From NCBI GenBank assembly GCA_030040515.1, contig JASHTO010000387.1:1-5647 (forward strand): DNA of 5,647 nt, written 5' to 3'. Both the position numbers and the translations under genes were made by a program. The stretch's first letter is position 1; each line of letters starts with the position of its first letter. Shown here piece after piece: positions 1 to 5,050 of this stretch. The DNA is from Terriglobia bacterium (GTDB lineage Bacteria; Acidobacteriota; Terriglobia; UBA7540). The notes beneath the pieces are model-generated. The model made no database searches, had not been told where the DNA came from, and saw nothing but the letters and a program-made list of their open reading frames with translations.

Positions 1-666
1 CGCCGCTTCGTCAAGCGCAGCGGATCCGATGCCCATTACGTCACCATCTCCAAGATTTCAACCATGGGGTTGATGGTACTCAGCGCGGCGGTTTCGTACA
101 TCATGCATACGGTTGCCGGCGGGTGGGACATGGTGGTGAACATCTGCGCGGGCACGGGAGCGGTTTATCTGCTGCGCTGGTATTGGTGGCGCGTTAACGC
201 CTGGTCGGAGATTTCATCCATGGCCACCGCGGCAGTGGTTTCCGTCGTGCTGAAGTTTGCCAGCCCCTTCCCGGAATCCGACCCCAATCAATTCGCCAAG
301 AACCTGGTGTTGACCGTCATCATCACAACGGTGGTGTGGGTCGCCGTCACATTGCTTACGCAGCCCGAACCGCAATCGAAACTGGTGGAATTTTACCGTC
401 GCGTTCGGCCGGGTGTCACCGGATGGAAGCACATTGCCGCGCTCGCGCCGGAAATCACTCCCACGGAGGATGGCTGGTATAATTTGATGGATTGGGGGTT
501 GGGCTGCCTGATGGTGTACATGGTGTTGTTTGCTATCGGCAAAATTATTCTGGGTGCCATGGGCACCGGACTCGTGTTCATGGCCATCGCCGCAGTTTCC
601 GGGTACATCATTTACTGGGACTTGTCCCGCCGTGGCTGGGAAACTCTTTCGGGGAAGGAACCATAA
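1..666 (+). CDS. Sodium:solute symporter, SSS family (3' part)
   Basis: This is the C-terminal 221 residues of an inner-membrane Na+-coupled solute transporter. The frame is open from base 1 (RRFVKRSGSDAHYVTISK...), and the ATG at 64 is internal, so the true start lies outside the window. What shows the family: an RRFV loop before a helix, then the aromatic, charged motif RWYWWRVNAWSEISSM, typical of a late helix and loop in bacterial SSS proteins. Hydrophobic segments lie at fragment residues about 23-40, 46-60, 72-87, 101-120, 162-184 and 188-206. A hydrophilic stretch between the fourth and fifth (PEPQSKLVEFYRRVRP) is also typical. The substrate cannot be read from this part. The stop codon lies 18 bases before the likely murQ start and in the same frame, so an operon with murQ is likely. 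Import of an amino sugar or wall fragment is inferred from this context only. Confidence 0.88.
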   Translation, partial: RRFVKRSGSDAHYVTISKISTMGLMVLSAAVSYIMHTVAGGWDMVVNICAGTGAVYLLRWYWWRVNAWSEISSMATAAVVSVVLKFASPFPESDPNQFAKNLVLTVIITTVVWVAVTLLTQPEPQSKLVEFYRRVRPGVTGWKHIAALAPEITPTEDGWYNLMDWGLGCLMVYMVLFAIGKIILGAMGTGLVFMAIAAVSGYIIYWDLSRRGWETLSGKEP

Positions 667-670
667 GCCC

Positions 671-687
671 GAGGAGGCCTCGAAATC
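671..687 (+). promoter_or_regulatory. Strong RBS that fixes an ATC start for murQ
   Basis: GAGGAGG at 671-677 closely matches the Shine-Dalgarno consensus, and 7 bases separate it from ATC at 685-687, which is in the murQ frame. No ATG, GTG or TTG occurs in this frame between the upstream TAA (664-666) and GTG 817, yet conserved MurQ sequence is already present from about base 727. The site therefore supports a rare ATC initiation codon. A sequence error turning ATG into ATC would look the same. Confidence 0.6.
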
Positions 688-1614
688 GCAAACCGCAAAT
701 CTCTCCATCGTCAATCTGCTGAACGTGTCACCGAGCAAACGAATCCCTCGGCAGCGGCACTCGATACCCGGTCCACACAGGCTATCCTGCGAATCATCAA
801 CCGCGAGGACCAGCGCGTGGCGCCGGCAGTCCGCAAGACCCTGCCGCAAATTGCGCGCGCTGTGGACCTGGCGGTGGAGGCAATCCGCAGCGGCGGACGA
901 ATGGTTTACCTCGGCGCCGGAACCAGTGGGCGGCTGGGGGTGCTGGACGCGTCGGAGTGCTTGCCTACCTTCGGCACCCAAAGCGTTGTCGGAGTTCTGG
1001 CCGGCGCTCCCGTTTCTCTCACGCAATCTTTGGAAGGTGTGGAGGATAATCCTCGTCAGGCGGTTCGCGACTTGAGGAAGATCCGTTTTTCGCGCCGCGA
1101 CCTGCTGGTGGGAATCTCCGCCGGCGGCGGTGCGCCATACGTTTTGGGTGGAATGCGTTGGGCACGCAGTATCGGCGCAAAAGTAGTGGGCCTGACTTGC
1201 AACCCGGCGGCGCCTCTGAAGCCTCTTGCCGACGTCAGCATTATTCCCGTCGTGGGGCCGGAGGTGGTTGCCGGCTCGAGTCGCATGAAGGCCGGAACTG
1301 CTCAGAAACTTGTGCTCAACATGCTCTCAACAGCCTCCATGGTGCGGCTGGGCCGCGTGCTTTCCAACCGCATGATTAGCGTTCAACTGACAAACCAAAA
1401 GCTGTGGAAGCGGGGCGCGAAAATTTTGAGTGAACTTACAGGCTGCAACATGGCCCAGGCGACCAAAACCCTGAAGGCGTCAGGGCGCAAGCTTCCTGTA
1501 GCAATATTGATGAAGGTCGAGAAAATCTCTCGACTTGAAGCGGAGCGAAGGCTTCGAAAGGGAGCAACCGTGGCCCAGGTTTTGCGCGAGGCGATGGGAC
1601 AGGGGAGCCGCTGA
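685..1614 (+). CDS. murQ: N-acetylmuramic acid 6-phosphate etherase (MurQ)
   Basis: Cytoplasmic SIS-domain enzyme of peptidoglycan recycling (EC 4.2.1.126). It cleaves the lactyl ether of MurNAc-6-P, giving GlcNAc-6-P and D-lactate. With the ATC start at 685 the product has 309 residues, close to E. coli MurQ (about 298). Family landmarks in order: VTEQTNP (residues 15-21), RIINREDQRV, GAGTSGRLGVLDASEC with Glu91, EGVEDN with Glu120, GPEVVAGSSRMKAGTAQKLV, and a C-terminal helical part. Glu91 and Glu120 match the E. coli catalytic pair Glu83 and Glu114 by alignment from memory. The spacing is two residues shorter because of a smaller loop after TFG. The GTG at 817 would remove about 44 conserved residues and is rejected as the start. 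Odd point: the usual ASGRTPY loop reads AGGGAPY (146-152). The gene sits between the symporter and murA, 12 bases before murA, so probably in one operon. Confidence 0.93.
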   Translation: MANRKSLHRQSAERVTEQTNPSAAALDTRSTQAILRIINREDQRVAPAVRKTLPQIARAVDLAVEAIRSGGRMVYLGAGTSGRLGVLDASECLPTFGTQSVVGVLAGAPVSLTQSLEGVEDNPRQAVRDLRKIRFSRRDLLVGISAGGGAPYVLGGMRWARSIGAKVVGLTCNPAAPLKPLADVSIIPVVGPEVVAGSSRMKAGTAQKLVLNMLSTASMVRLGRVLSNRMISVQLTNQKLWKRGAKILSELTGCNMAQATKTLKASGRKLPVAILMKVEKISRLEAERRLRKGATVAQVLREAMGQGSR

Positions 1615-1626
1615 TTCAGGCTATTT

Positions 1627-2907
1627 ATGGATAAATTTCTGATAACCGGCGGGCGGCCTTTGCACGGCCGTGTGGTGATCAGTGGAGCCAAGAATGCGGC
1701 GCTGCCGGCATTGGCGGCTTCACTGCTTACGGACCAGCGCGTCATCCTGCACAATGTTCCGCGCGTGCGGGACCTCAGCACCATGCGCAGCTTGCTGGAG
1801 GACCTGGGCGTTGATTCCTCGGTCACGCACGAACCTCGCGGGAATCGCGTGGAGATTGAAGCCCGCCAATTGCTCAATCCCGTGGCGCCGTATGAGCTGG
1901 TCAAACAGATGCGCGCTTCGGTGCTGGTGCTGGGGCCGCTGGTGGCGCGCTTCGGGCAGGCGAAAGTTTCCTTACCGGGAGGCTGTGCCATCGGCGTTCG
2001 CCCCATCAACCTGCATATCAAGGGTCTTGAAAAATTGGGTGCCACCATCAACTTTGACCACGGCTATGTGGACGTTCGAGCCGATGGCCTGAAGGGGACG
2101 GAATACTACTTCGATACGATTACCGTGACCGGGACCGAAAATCTAATGATGGCGGCGACGCTGGCGACGGGTGTCACGGTTCTCCAAAACGCGGCGCGCG
2201 AGCCTGAGGTGCAGGACCTCGCGAATCTACTCAACAAGATGGGCGCGGATATCGAAGGCGCGGGCACGCCTAACATCCGGATCCGCGGCACCGGCAAATT
2301 GCACGGCGCTGAGCATTCGATCATTGCTGACCGGATTGAAGCCGGCACCTTCCTCGCTGCCGGAGCGATCACGGGCGGGGAACTCACGGTGAGCCAATGC
2401 GATCCCGAGCACCTCGCCTCGGTTCTTGCCGATTTGGAGATGGCCGGCGTCAAGGTCGTTCGCGGCGCGGACAACCCACAATCGCTTACCGTCATGGCCG
2501 GCGCCAAGTTGCGAGCCCTGGATGTGACTACGCAGGAGTATCCTGGCTTCCCCACGGACATGCAGGCCCAGTTCATGACGCTGATGACGCAGGCGGACGG
2601 TTCTTCGGTCATTACAGAAACGATTTTTGAAAATCGCTTCATGCACGCATTGGAATTGGCGCGCATGGGGGCGGACATCACGGTGAACGGGCGGCGCGCT
2701 GTGGTGCGCGGCAAGACCCCGCTGAGCGGCGCGAATATTCAGGCCTCTGATCTTCGCGCCAGTGCCTCGCTTGTCCTCGCTGGACTCGTGGCGGAAGGCG
2801 AGACCATGATTGACCGCGTTTATCACATCGACCGGGGCTACGAGCGCATCGAGGAGAAGCTCACTCAGGTGGGCGCCAAAATTGCCCGCGTTTCCGAATC
2901 CGACTAA
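1627..2907 (+). CDS. murA: UDP-N-acetylglucosamine 1-carboxyvinyltransferase (MurA)
   Basis: Cytoplasmic enzyme of the first committed step of peptidoglycan synthesis (EC 2.5.1.7): it transfers enolpyruvate from PEP to UDP-GlcNAc. The 426-residue length is normal for the EPSP-synthase-fold family. Visible landmarks are the N-terminal ISGAKNAALPAL with Lys22 and Asn23, LPGGCAIGVRP with catalytic Cys120 (E. coli Cys115), DRIEAGTFLAAGA, YPGFPTDMQAQF with Asp311 (E. coli Asp305), and YHIDRGYERIEEKL with Arg403 (E. coli Arg397). The active-site Cys is present, so the enzyme is expected to be fosfomycin-sensitive; Cys-to-Asp variants are resistant. ATG 1627 gives the usual MurA N-terminus. Its RBS is weak (AGG at 1618-1620), which fits translation coupled to murQ ending 12 bases upstream. 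I see no frameshift or missing key residue. Confidence 0.97.
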   Translation: MDKFLITGGRPLHGRVVISGAKNAALPALAASLLTDQRVILHNVPRVRDLSTMRSLLEDLGVDSSVTHEPRGNRVEIEARQLLNPVAPYELVKQMRASVLVLGPLVARFGQAKVSLPGGCAIGVRPINLHIKGLEKLGATINFDHGYVDVRADGLKGTEYYFDTITVTGTENLMMAATLATGVTVLQNAAREPEVQDLANLLNKMGADIEGAGTPNIRIRGTGKLHGAEHSIIADRIEAGTFLAAGAITGGELTVSQCDPEHLASVLADLEMAGVKVVRGADNPQSLTVMAGAKLRALDVTTQEYPGFPTDMQAQFMTLMTQADGSSVITETIFENRFMHALELARMGADITVNGRRAVVRGKTPLSGANIQASDLRASASLVLAGLVAEGETMIDRVYHIDRGYERIEEKLTQVGAKIARVSESD

Positions 2908-2985
2908 TCCCGCCGCAACGCGGAAATACTCGCTTCCAAACGGAAGTTGGGATGCAGGAGTCACGCCGCAGGGATTTGTTGGAGA

Positions 2986-3013
2986 ATTGCGGAGCGATGT
3001 TTTAGCCCGCAAT
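2986..3013 (+). repeat. Inverted repeat after murA (hairpin)
   Basis: ATTGCGG (2986-2992) and CCGCAAT (3007-3013) are perfect 7-bp arms. GC at 2994-2995 can also pair with GC at 3005-3006 across a one-base bulge. No U-rich tail follows, so on its own it is not a standard terminator. It may protect the 3' end of the murA transcript or help the terminator just downstream. Confidence 0.45.
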
Positions 3014-3019
3014 GGTCAA

Positions 3020-3050
3020 GCGCAGCAAGAATTCTGCGCGTTTAAATTTT
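3020..3050 (+). terminator. Probable Rho-independent terminator of the murQ-murA unit
   Basis: The perfect 6-bp GC-rich arms GCGCAG (3020-3025) and CTGCGC (3034-3039) enclose an 8-base loop. They are followed by GTTTAAATTTT, a T-rich but interrupted tail. Position (about 110 bases after the murA stop) and orientation fit termination of the murA transcript. The stem is short and the tail imperfect, so strength is uncertain. Confidence 0.5.
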
Positions 3051-3091
3051 ACTTTATCTCCCGGAGCAGTAATACCCATAAAGTTAAAATT
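3045..3091. repeat. AT-rich imperfect inverted repeat
   Basis: AATTTTACTTTAT (3045-3057) is the reverse complement of ATAAAGTTAAAATT (3078-3091) except for one unpaired base. The loop between the arms is 20 bases. It overlaps the T-rich tail of the preceding terminator candidate. It could act as a bidirectional, AT-rich stem or as a protein-binding site. I cannot assign a role. Confidence 0.45.
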
Positions 3092-3328
3092 CACTGGTAA
3101 ATATATCGTTTGCCATTAGCATCCCGTATAGACTTTGCCCCTTGGATAGAAGGAGGGGAGACAGGGCTTCACAAGGTCCACCTTCAGTTTCCCTGGCCCT
3201 CTCACAAGATTATGATTGCAAAAGGCTAAGGTGATTTGCCTGGGGCTTTCAGGGGAATGTGCCTCACCCTTCTGCTCTCCATTTTCGCTCGCAAATCGTT
3301 CCGGCCGATCGCCACCCTCTCTAAGTAG

Positions 3329-3340
3329 TTGCGGCCGCAA
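3329..3340. repeat. 12-bp perfect palindrome
   Basis: TTGCGGCCGCAA is identical to its own reverse complement. It lies about 110 bases upstream of the RBS of the small ORF, in otherwise non-coding sequence. A dimeric regulator site is possible, but GC-rich palindromes of this size also arise by chance. Confidence 0.35.
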
Positions 3341-3393
3341 TAAGAACACAAGTCTCACCGCGGGAGAAATTAAGCATCCTTGAATTGATGTTT

Positions 3394-3428
3394 GTACTAA
3401 CTCCACTTAGTACCTTTGTGCAGATAAT
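3394..3428 (+). promoter_or_regulatory. Operator-like dyad and possible -10 before the small ORF
   Basis: GTACTAA (3394-3400) and TTAGTAC (3407-3413) are perfect 7-bp arms around CTCCAC. Just downstream, GATAAT (3423-3428) matches a sigma-70 -10 box at five of six positions, and the dyad then occupies the -35 area, where no good -35 box is seen. That layout would suit an activator that substitutes for a poor -35, or a repressor. An alternative pairing is TTGATG (3385-3390) with TAGTAC (3408-3413), 17 bases apart. Promoter assignment is inference. Confidence 0.35.
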
Positions 3429-3436
3429 TGTGCTGG

Positions 3437-3445
3437 AAAGGAGGT
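3437..3445 (+). promoter_or_regulatory. Consensus RBS of the 24-codon small ORF
   Basis: AAAGGAGGT is a near-perfect complement of the 16S rRNA 3' end. GGAGG ends 8 bases before ATG 3453. It is the best RBS in the window, much stronger than those of murA, dapD or the membrane protein gene downstream. It argues that the small ORF is really translated. Confidence 0.75.
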
Positions 3446-3452
3446 AACGACT

Positions 3453-3527
3453 ATGCTATCTTTCAGTCGGAAGCCGGAAGGTGGCGGGATTCCGCCGGGT
3501 CCGTGGCCGCCCCCAGATGCCCAGTAG
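3453..3527 (+). CDS. Proline-rich 24-residue small ORF, possible leader peptide
   Basis: The ORF runs from ATG 3453 to TAG 3525 and encodes 24 residues. It begins MLSFSRKPEGGG and ends IPPGPWPPPDAQ. Seven of the 24 residues are proline, including a PPG (codons 3492-3500) and a PPPD (3507-3518). Such motifs slow ribosomes and need elongation factor P (established knowledge). There is no hydrophobic segment, so it is not a small membrane protein or signal peptide. It is preceded by the strongest RBS in the window and followed 11 bases later by a GC-rich hairpin that ends 10 bases before the membrane protein gene. A cis-acting leader regulating that gene is a reasonable inference. A free microprotein, or a fortuitous ORF, cannot be excluded. 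I do not recognise a homologue. Confidence 0.5.
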   Translation: MLSFSRKPEGGGIPPGPWPPPDAQ

Positions 3528-3538
3528 TTCTTCGGCCG

Positions 3539-3578
3539 GGGATGGGCGTGCATGGCCACAGCCCTGCCAGCCCATCCC
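3539..3578 (+). promoter_or_regulatory. GC-rich hairpin between small ORF and membrane protein gene
   Basis: GGGATGGGC (3539-3547) pairs perfectly with GCCCATCCC (3570-3578) around a 22-base loop. The stem starts 11 bases after the small ORF stop and ends 10 bases before ATG 3589, so it lies where it could hinder ribosome loading on that gene. No T-run follows, so it is not a classic terminator. The left arm can also pair in part with the end of the small ORF (GCCCA 3519-3523 with TGGGC 3543-3547), giving a possible alternative fold that a ribosome on the leader would disturb. Confidence 0.5.
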
Positions 3579-3588
3579 GGTCGGAACT

Positions 3589-4347
3589 ATGTACATTTTT
3601 GCAATCGTCCTGAGTGCATGCTCCTTCCTGATGTTTGGAGCCCTCGTGTTGAGGGGCGCCTTCACGAGGATCTTTAAGATATTTCCGCTATTTTATTCTT
3701 ACATCAGCTACGCCTTCCTGGCAGCGTCAGTCATCTATGCAATTTATCTGCTTGACCGGCGACTCTATTACCGTGCATTTTGGATAAATTATTTGATAAA
3801 TGCCCTGGCGGAGTTCGCGGTCCTGGTCGAAATTTCTGATCATATCTTTAAACCCTTCATGATGATCCGTAACCTCGGCCGGACTCTTACGGTCCTTATT
3901 TCCGTGACACTTGGCCTTCTCTATGTTTTGCCCACGATCCTAGTATCTAGCGGAAGGAGCGGGGCGCTTTCTGACTTCGCGTTGCGGACTTCTGTCACCA
4001 AGGCCATCATCCTCATTGTACTATTTTATATGGCACGACATTTTGATACCCAGTGGGGAAGATATGCCGGGGGACTCATGGTGGGTTTCTCGATCTACAT
4101 CGCGTTGAACGTTGCCGTAATGGCTATGAGCGGAGTGCTCAGTCTGCCCTTGTTCAAGCCGGTGTTCTGGGTGATGACTCCGCTCGCTTCCGCATTTTGC
4201 GTTTTGGTTTGGACGGTATCTCTGTGGAACCCCGTACCGATTACAAATTTGCACGCCGTGTCTGTGGCCCCTGGAAACGACGCGCGGGCTGTGGCTCTGG
4301 GATTAACGCGTTTTGACAGCGCTTTGTCGAAGATTCTGCGCAAATGA
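3589..4347 (+). CDS. Uncharacterised seven-helix membrane protein
   Basis: The product is a 252-residue protein with about seven hydrophobic segments, near residues 2-21, 31-55, 65-83, 99-119, 136-149, 159-181 and 190-213. A polar C-terminal tail of about 40 residues follows. Short charged loops (LRGAFTRIFK, LDRRLYYR, ISDHIFKPFMMIRNLGR) separate the helices. No transporter, kinase or protease motif is seen. It resembles a family of hypothetical membrane proteins common in Acidobacteria (from memory, unverified). ATG 3589 was chosen because helix 1 begins there. The frame is open further upstream, with GTG 3481 and ATG 3517 as alternatives; ATG 3517 overlaps the end of the small ORF and would add a 24-residue polar N-terminus spanning the hairpin. 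No clear RBS precedes 3589, which fits coupling to the upstream small ORF. The 3' end overlaps the next gene by four bases. Confidence 0.8.
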   Translation: MYIFAIVLSACSFLMFGALVLRGAFTRIFKIFPLFYSYISYAFLAASVIYAIYLLDRRLYYRAFWINYLINALAEFAVLVEISDHIFKPFMMIRNLGRTLTVLISVTLGLLYVLPTILVSSGRSGALSDFALRTSVTKAIILIVLFYMARHFDTQWGRYAGGLMVGFSIYIALNVAVMAMSGVLSLPLFKPVFWVMTPLASAFCVLVWTVSLWNPVPITNLHAVSVAPGNDARAVALGLTRFDSALSKILRK

Positions 4348-4871
4348 TGCTTTTTTACGCTTCTATTCCCGTTGTATTCCTCCTTGCGGTTTGGGCCCTG
4401 TCTCGAAGGAACAGGTTCCAATCCGCTGAGGAAAGCATTTCCAAAAAGGGTGCGGTCCCCAGCATCGCCAAGGGGGGCTGGCTGCAACTCTCGGAACGCC
4501 TTTTTGATCCGTCTGACGAGCGTTGGTTAGTAGAGGAACTAAACCTGCCGAATCTGGCGAGGACCCTGACTATGGAACGCAAGCGCCTGGCGATTTACTG
4601 GCTGGAGACCTTGCAGGCATCCTTCGACGCTTTGGTGCGGACTCCGGAATTTTCCGCCGGCGAGGCGCAGGAGTTGGATTCGACCGGCAGTTGGAAAATC
4701 CTGTGGCTGACCGTGCGCTTCAAGATTGCCGTTTCCTACGCTTTGCTGGTTGTCAAATTCCTCGGCCCTTACAACCGTCTGATCCCTTCCTTTACCTGGA
4801 TTCCCCTTCCAAGGCGGAGCGAGCGCAGCTTTCGGTACCCAGCCTTGGCGAACAGCCGAAGCTCCCACTAA
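4344..4871 (+). CDS. Uncharacterised membrane-anchored protein
   Basis: The product has 175 residues. One N-terminal hydrophobic segment (residues 2-19) followed by RRNR suggests an anchor with the rest in the cytoplasm. The central part (about 50-100) is helical and charged: LFDPSDERWLVEELNLPNL, then MERKRLAIYWLETLQASFDAL. A second, weaker hydrophobic stretch lies at about 119-141 (ILWLTVRFKIAVSYALLVV) and could be a re-entrant or second membrane helix. The tail is basic and polar. It starts at ATG 4344 inside the TGA of the preceding gene (ATGA); ATG 4347 is an equally possible start. There is no RBS of its own, so translation is probably coupled, which suggests the two products act together. 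I know no function. Similar hypothetical proteins seem to occur beside such seven-helix proteins in Acidobacteria (memory only). Confidence 0.72.
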   Translation: MMLFYASIPVVFLLAVWALSRRNRFQSAEESISKKGAVPSIAKGGWLQLSERLFDPSDERWLVEELNLPNLARTLTMERKRLAIYWLETLQASFDALVRTPEFSAGEAQELDSTGSWKILWLTVRFKIAVSYALLVVKFLGPYNRLIPSFTWIPLPRRSERSFRYPALANSRSSH

Positions 4872-4955
4872 AACCCCTCCACGACCCTCTCACCAATAAT
4901 GTCAAAAGCTGGAGCCCTATGCCTGCGGAAAGACGGGCGACGCGCTGCAGGTCCA

Positions 4956-4982
4956 TTGACTCCGCGCATTCTGTTTTATAAA
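4956..4982 (+). promoter_or_regulatory. Possible sigma-70-type promoter of dapD
   Basis: TTGACT (4956-4961) matches the -35 consensus at five of six positions, and TATAAA (4977-4982) matches the -10 at five of six. The spacer of 15 bases is shorter than the ideal 17; reading TAAAGT (4979-4984) as the -10 gives 17 bases but a poorer match. It lies about 60-95 bases upstream of the dapD start, in the only gene-free stretch before it. The rest of 4872-5041 shows nothing clear beyond weak short dyads. Confidence 0.4.
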
Positions 4983-5050
4983 GTCACACTGCTGTGCCTT
5001 ATGATTATTGCATTCCGGCGCGACGGGAGTCGTACCGGACCGTGAAACCA

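Larger units (their letters stand above)
2908..3436. other. Long intergenic region, no convincing gene
   Basis: About 530 bases separate murA from the next ribosome-binding site. The first 185 bases carry three consecutive inverted repeats (listed separately) and probably end the murA transcript. From about 3040 the base composition is visibly more AT-rich than in the flanking genes. The remainder has a short dyad AAGGT-CC-ACCTT at 3173-3184, a 12-bp palindrome at 3329-3340 and a 7-bp dyad at 3394-3413. A minus-strand frame at 3116-3406 exists but resembles nothing I know. No tRNA, rRNA or CRISPR pattern is visible. Confidence 0.6.

Noticed and set aside
214..1026. 270-codon minus-strand frame across the end of the symporter and the start of murQ
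   Set aside because: It lies antisense to two well-supported genes. Its composition (rich in His, Gln, Arg and Gly, with no hydrophobic pattern) is that of a shadow frame in GC-rich DNA.
817..1614. GTG 817 as the murQ start
   Set aside because: It would remove about 44 residues, including the conserved TEQ-NP and RIINRED segments that are encoded in frame just upstream.
2933..2946. Short dyad CTTCC-AAAC-GGAAG after murA as terminator
   Set aside because: The stem is only 5 bp and no T-run follows. The structure at 3020-3050 is a better candidate.
2227..3012. 261-codon minus-strand frame opposite murA
   Set aside because: It is fully antisense to a clear, complete MurA, and its protein shows no recognisable domain.
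2810..3100. 96-codon plus-strand frame running out of murA
   Set aside because: It starts inside murA in another frame and runs through hairpin-rich intergenic DNA, so it is a shadow.
3116..3406. 96-codon minus-strand frame as a real gene
   Set aside because: I recognise no family and see no supporting context. The plausible RBS and composition shift justify a second look but not a gene call.
4523..4981. 152-codon frame overlapping the second membrane gene, considered as a frameshifted C-terminal extension
   Set aside because: The 4344-4871 frame carries the consistent hydrophobic and helical pattern up to its stop, and nothing in the other frame looks like a continuation. Comparison with orthologues would settle it.
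5001..5045. 14-codon ORF overlapping the alternative dapD start (GTGA)
   Set aside because: It has no ribosome-binding site and no notable codon content. Such tiny frames are expected by chance.
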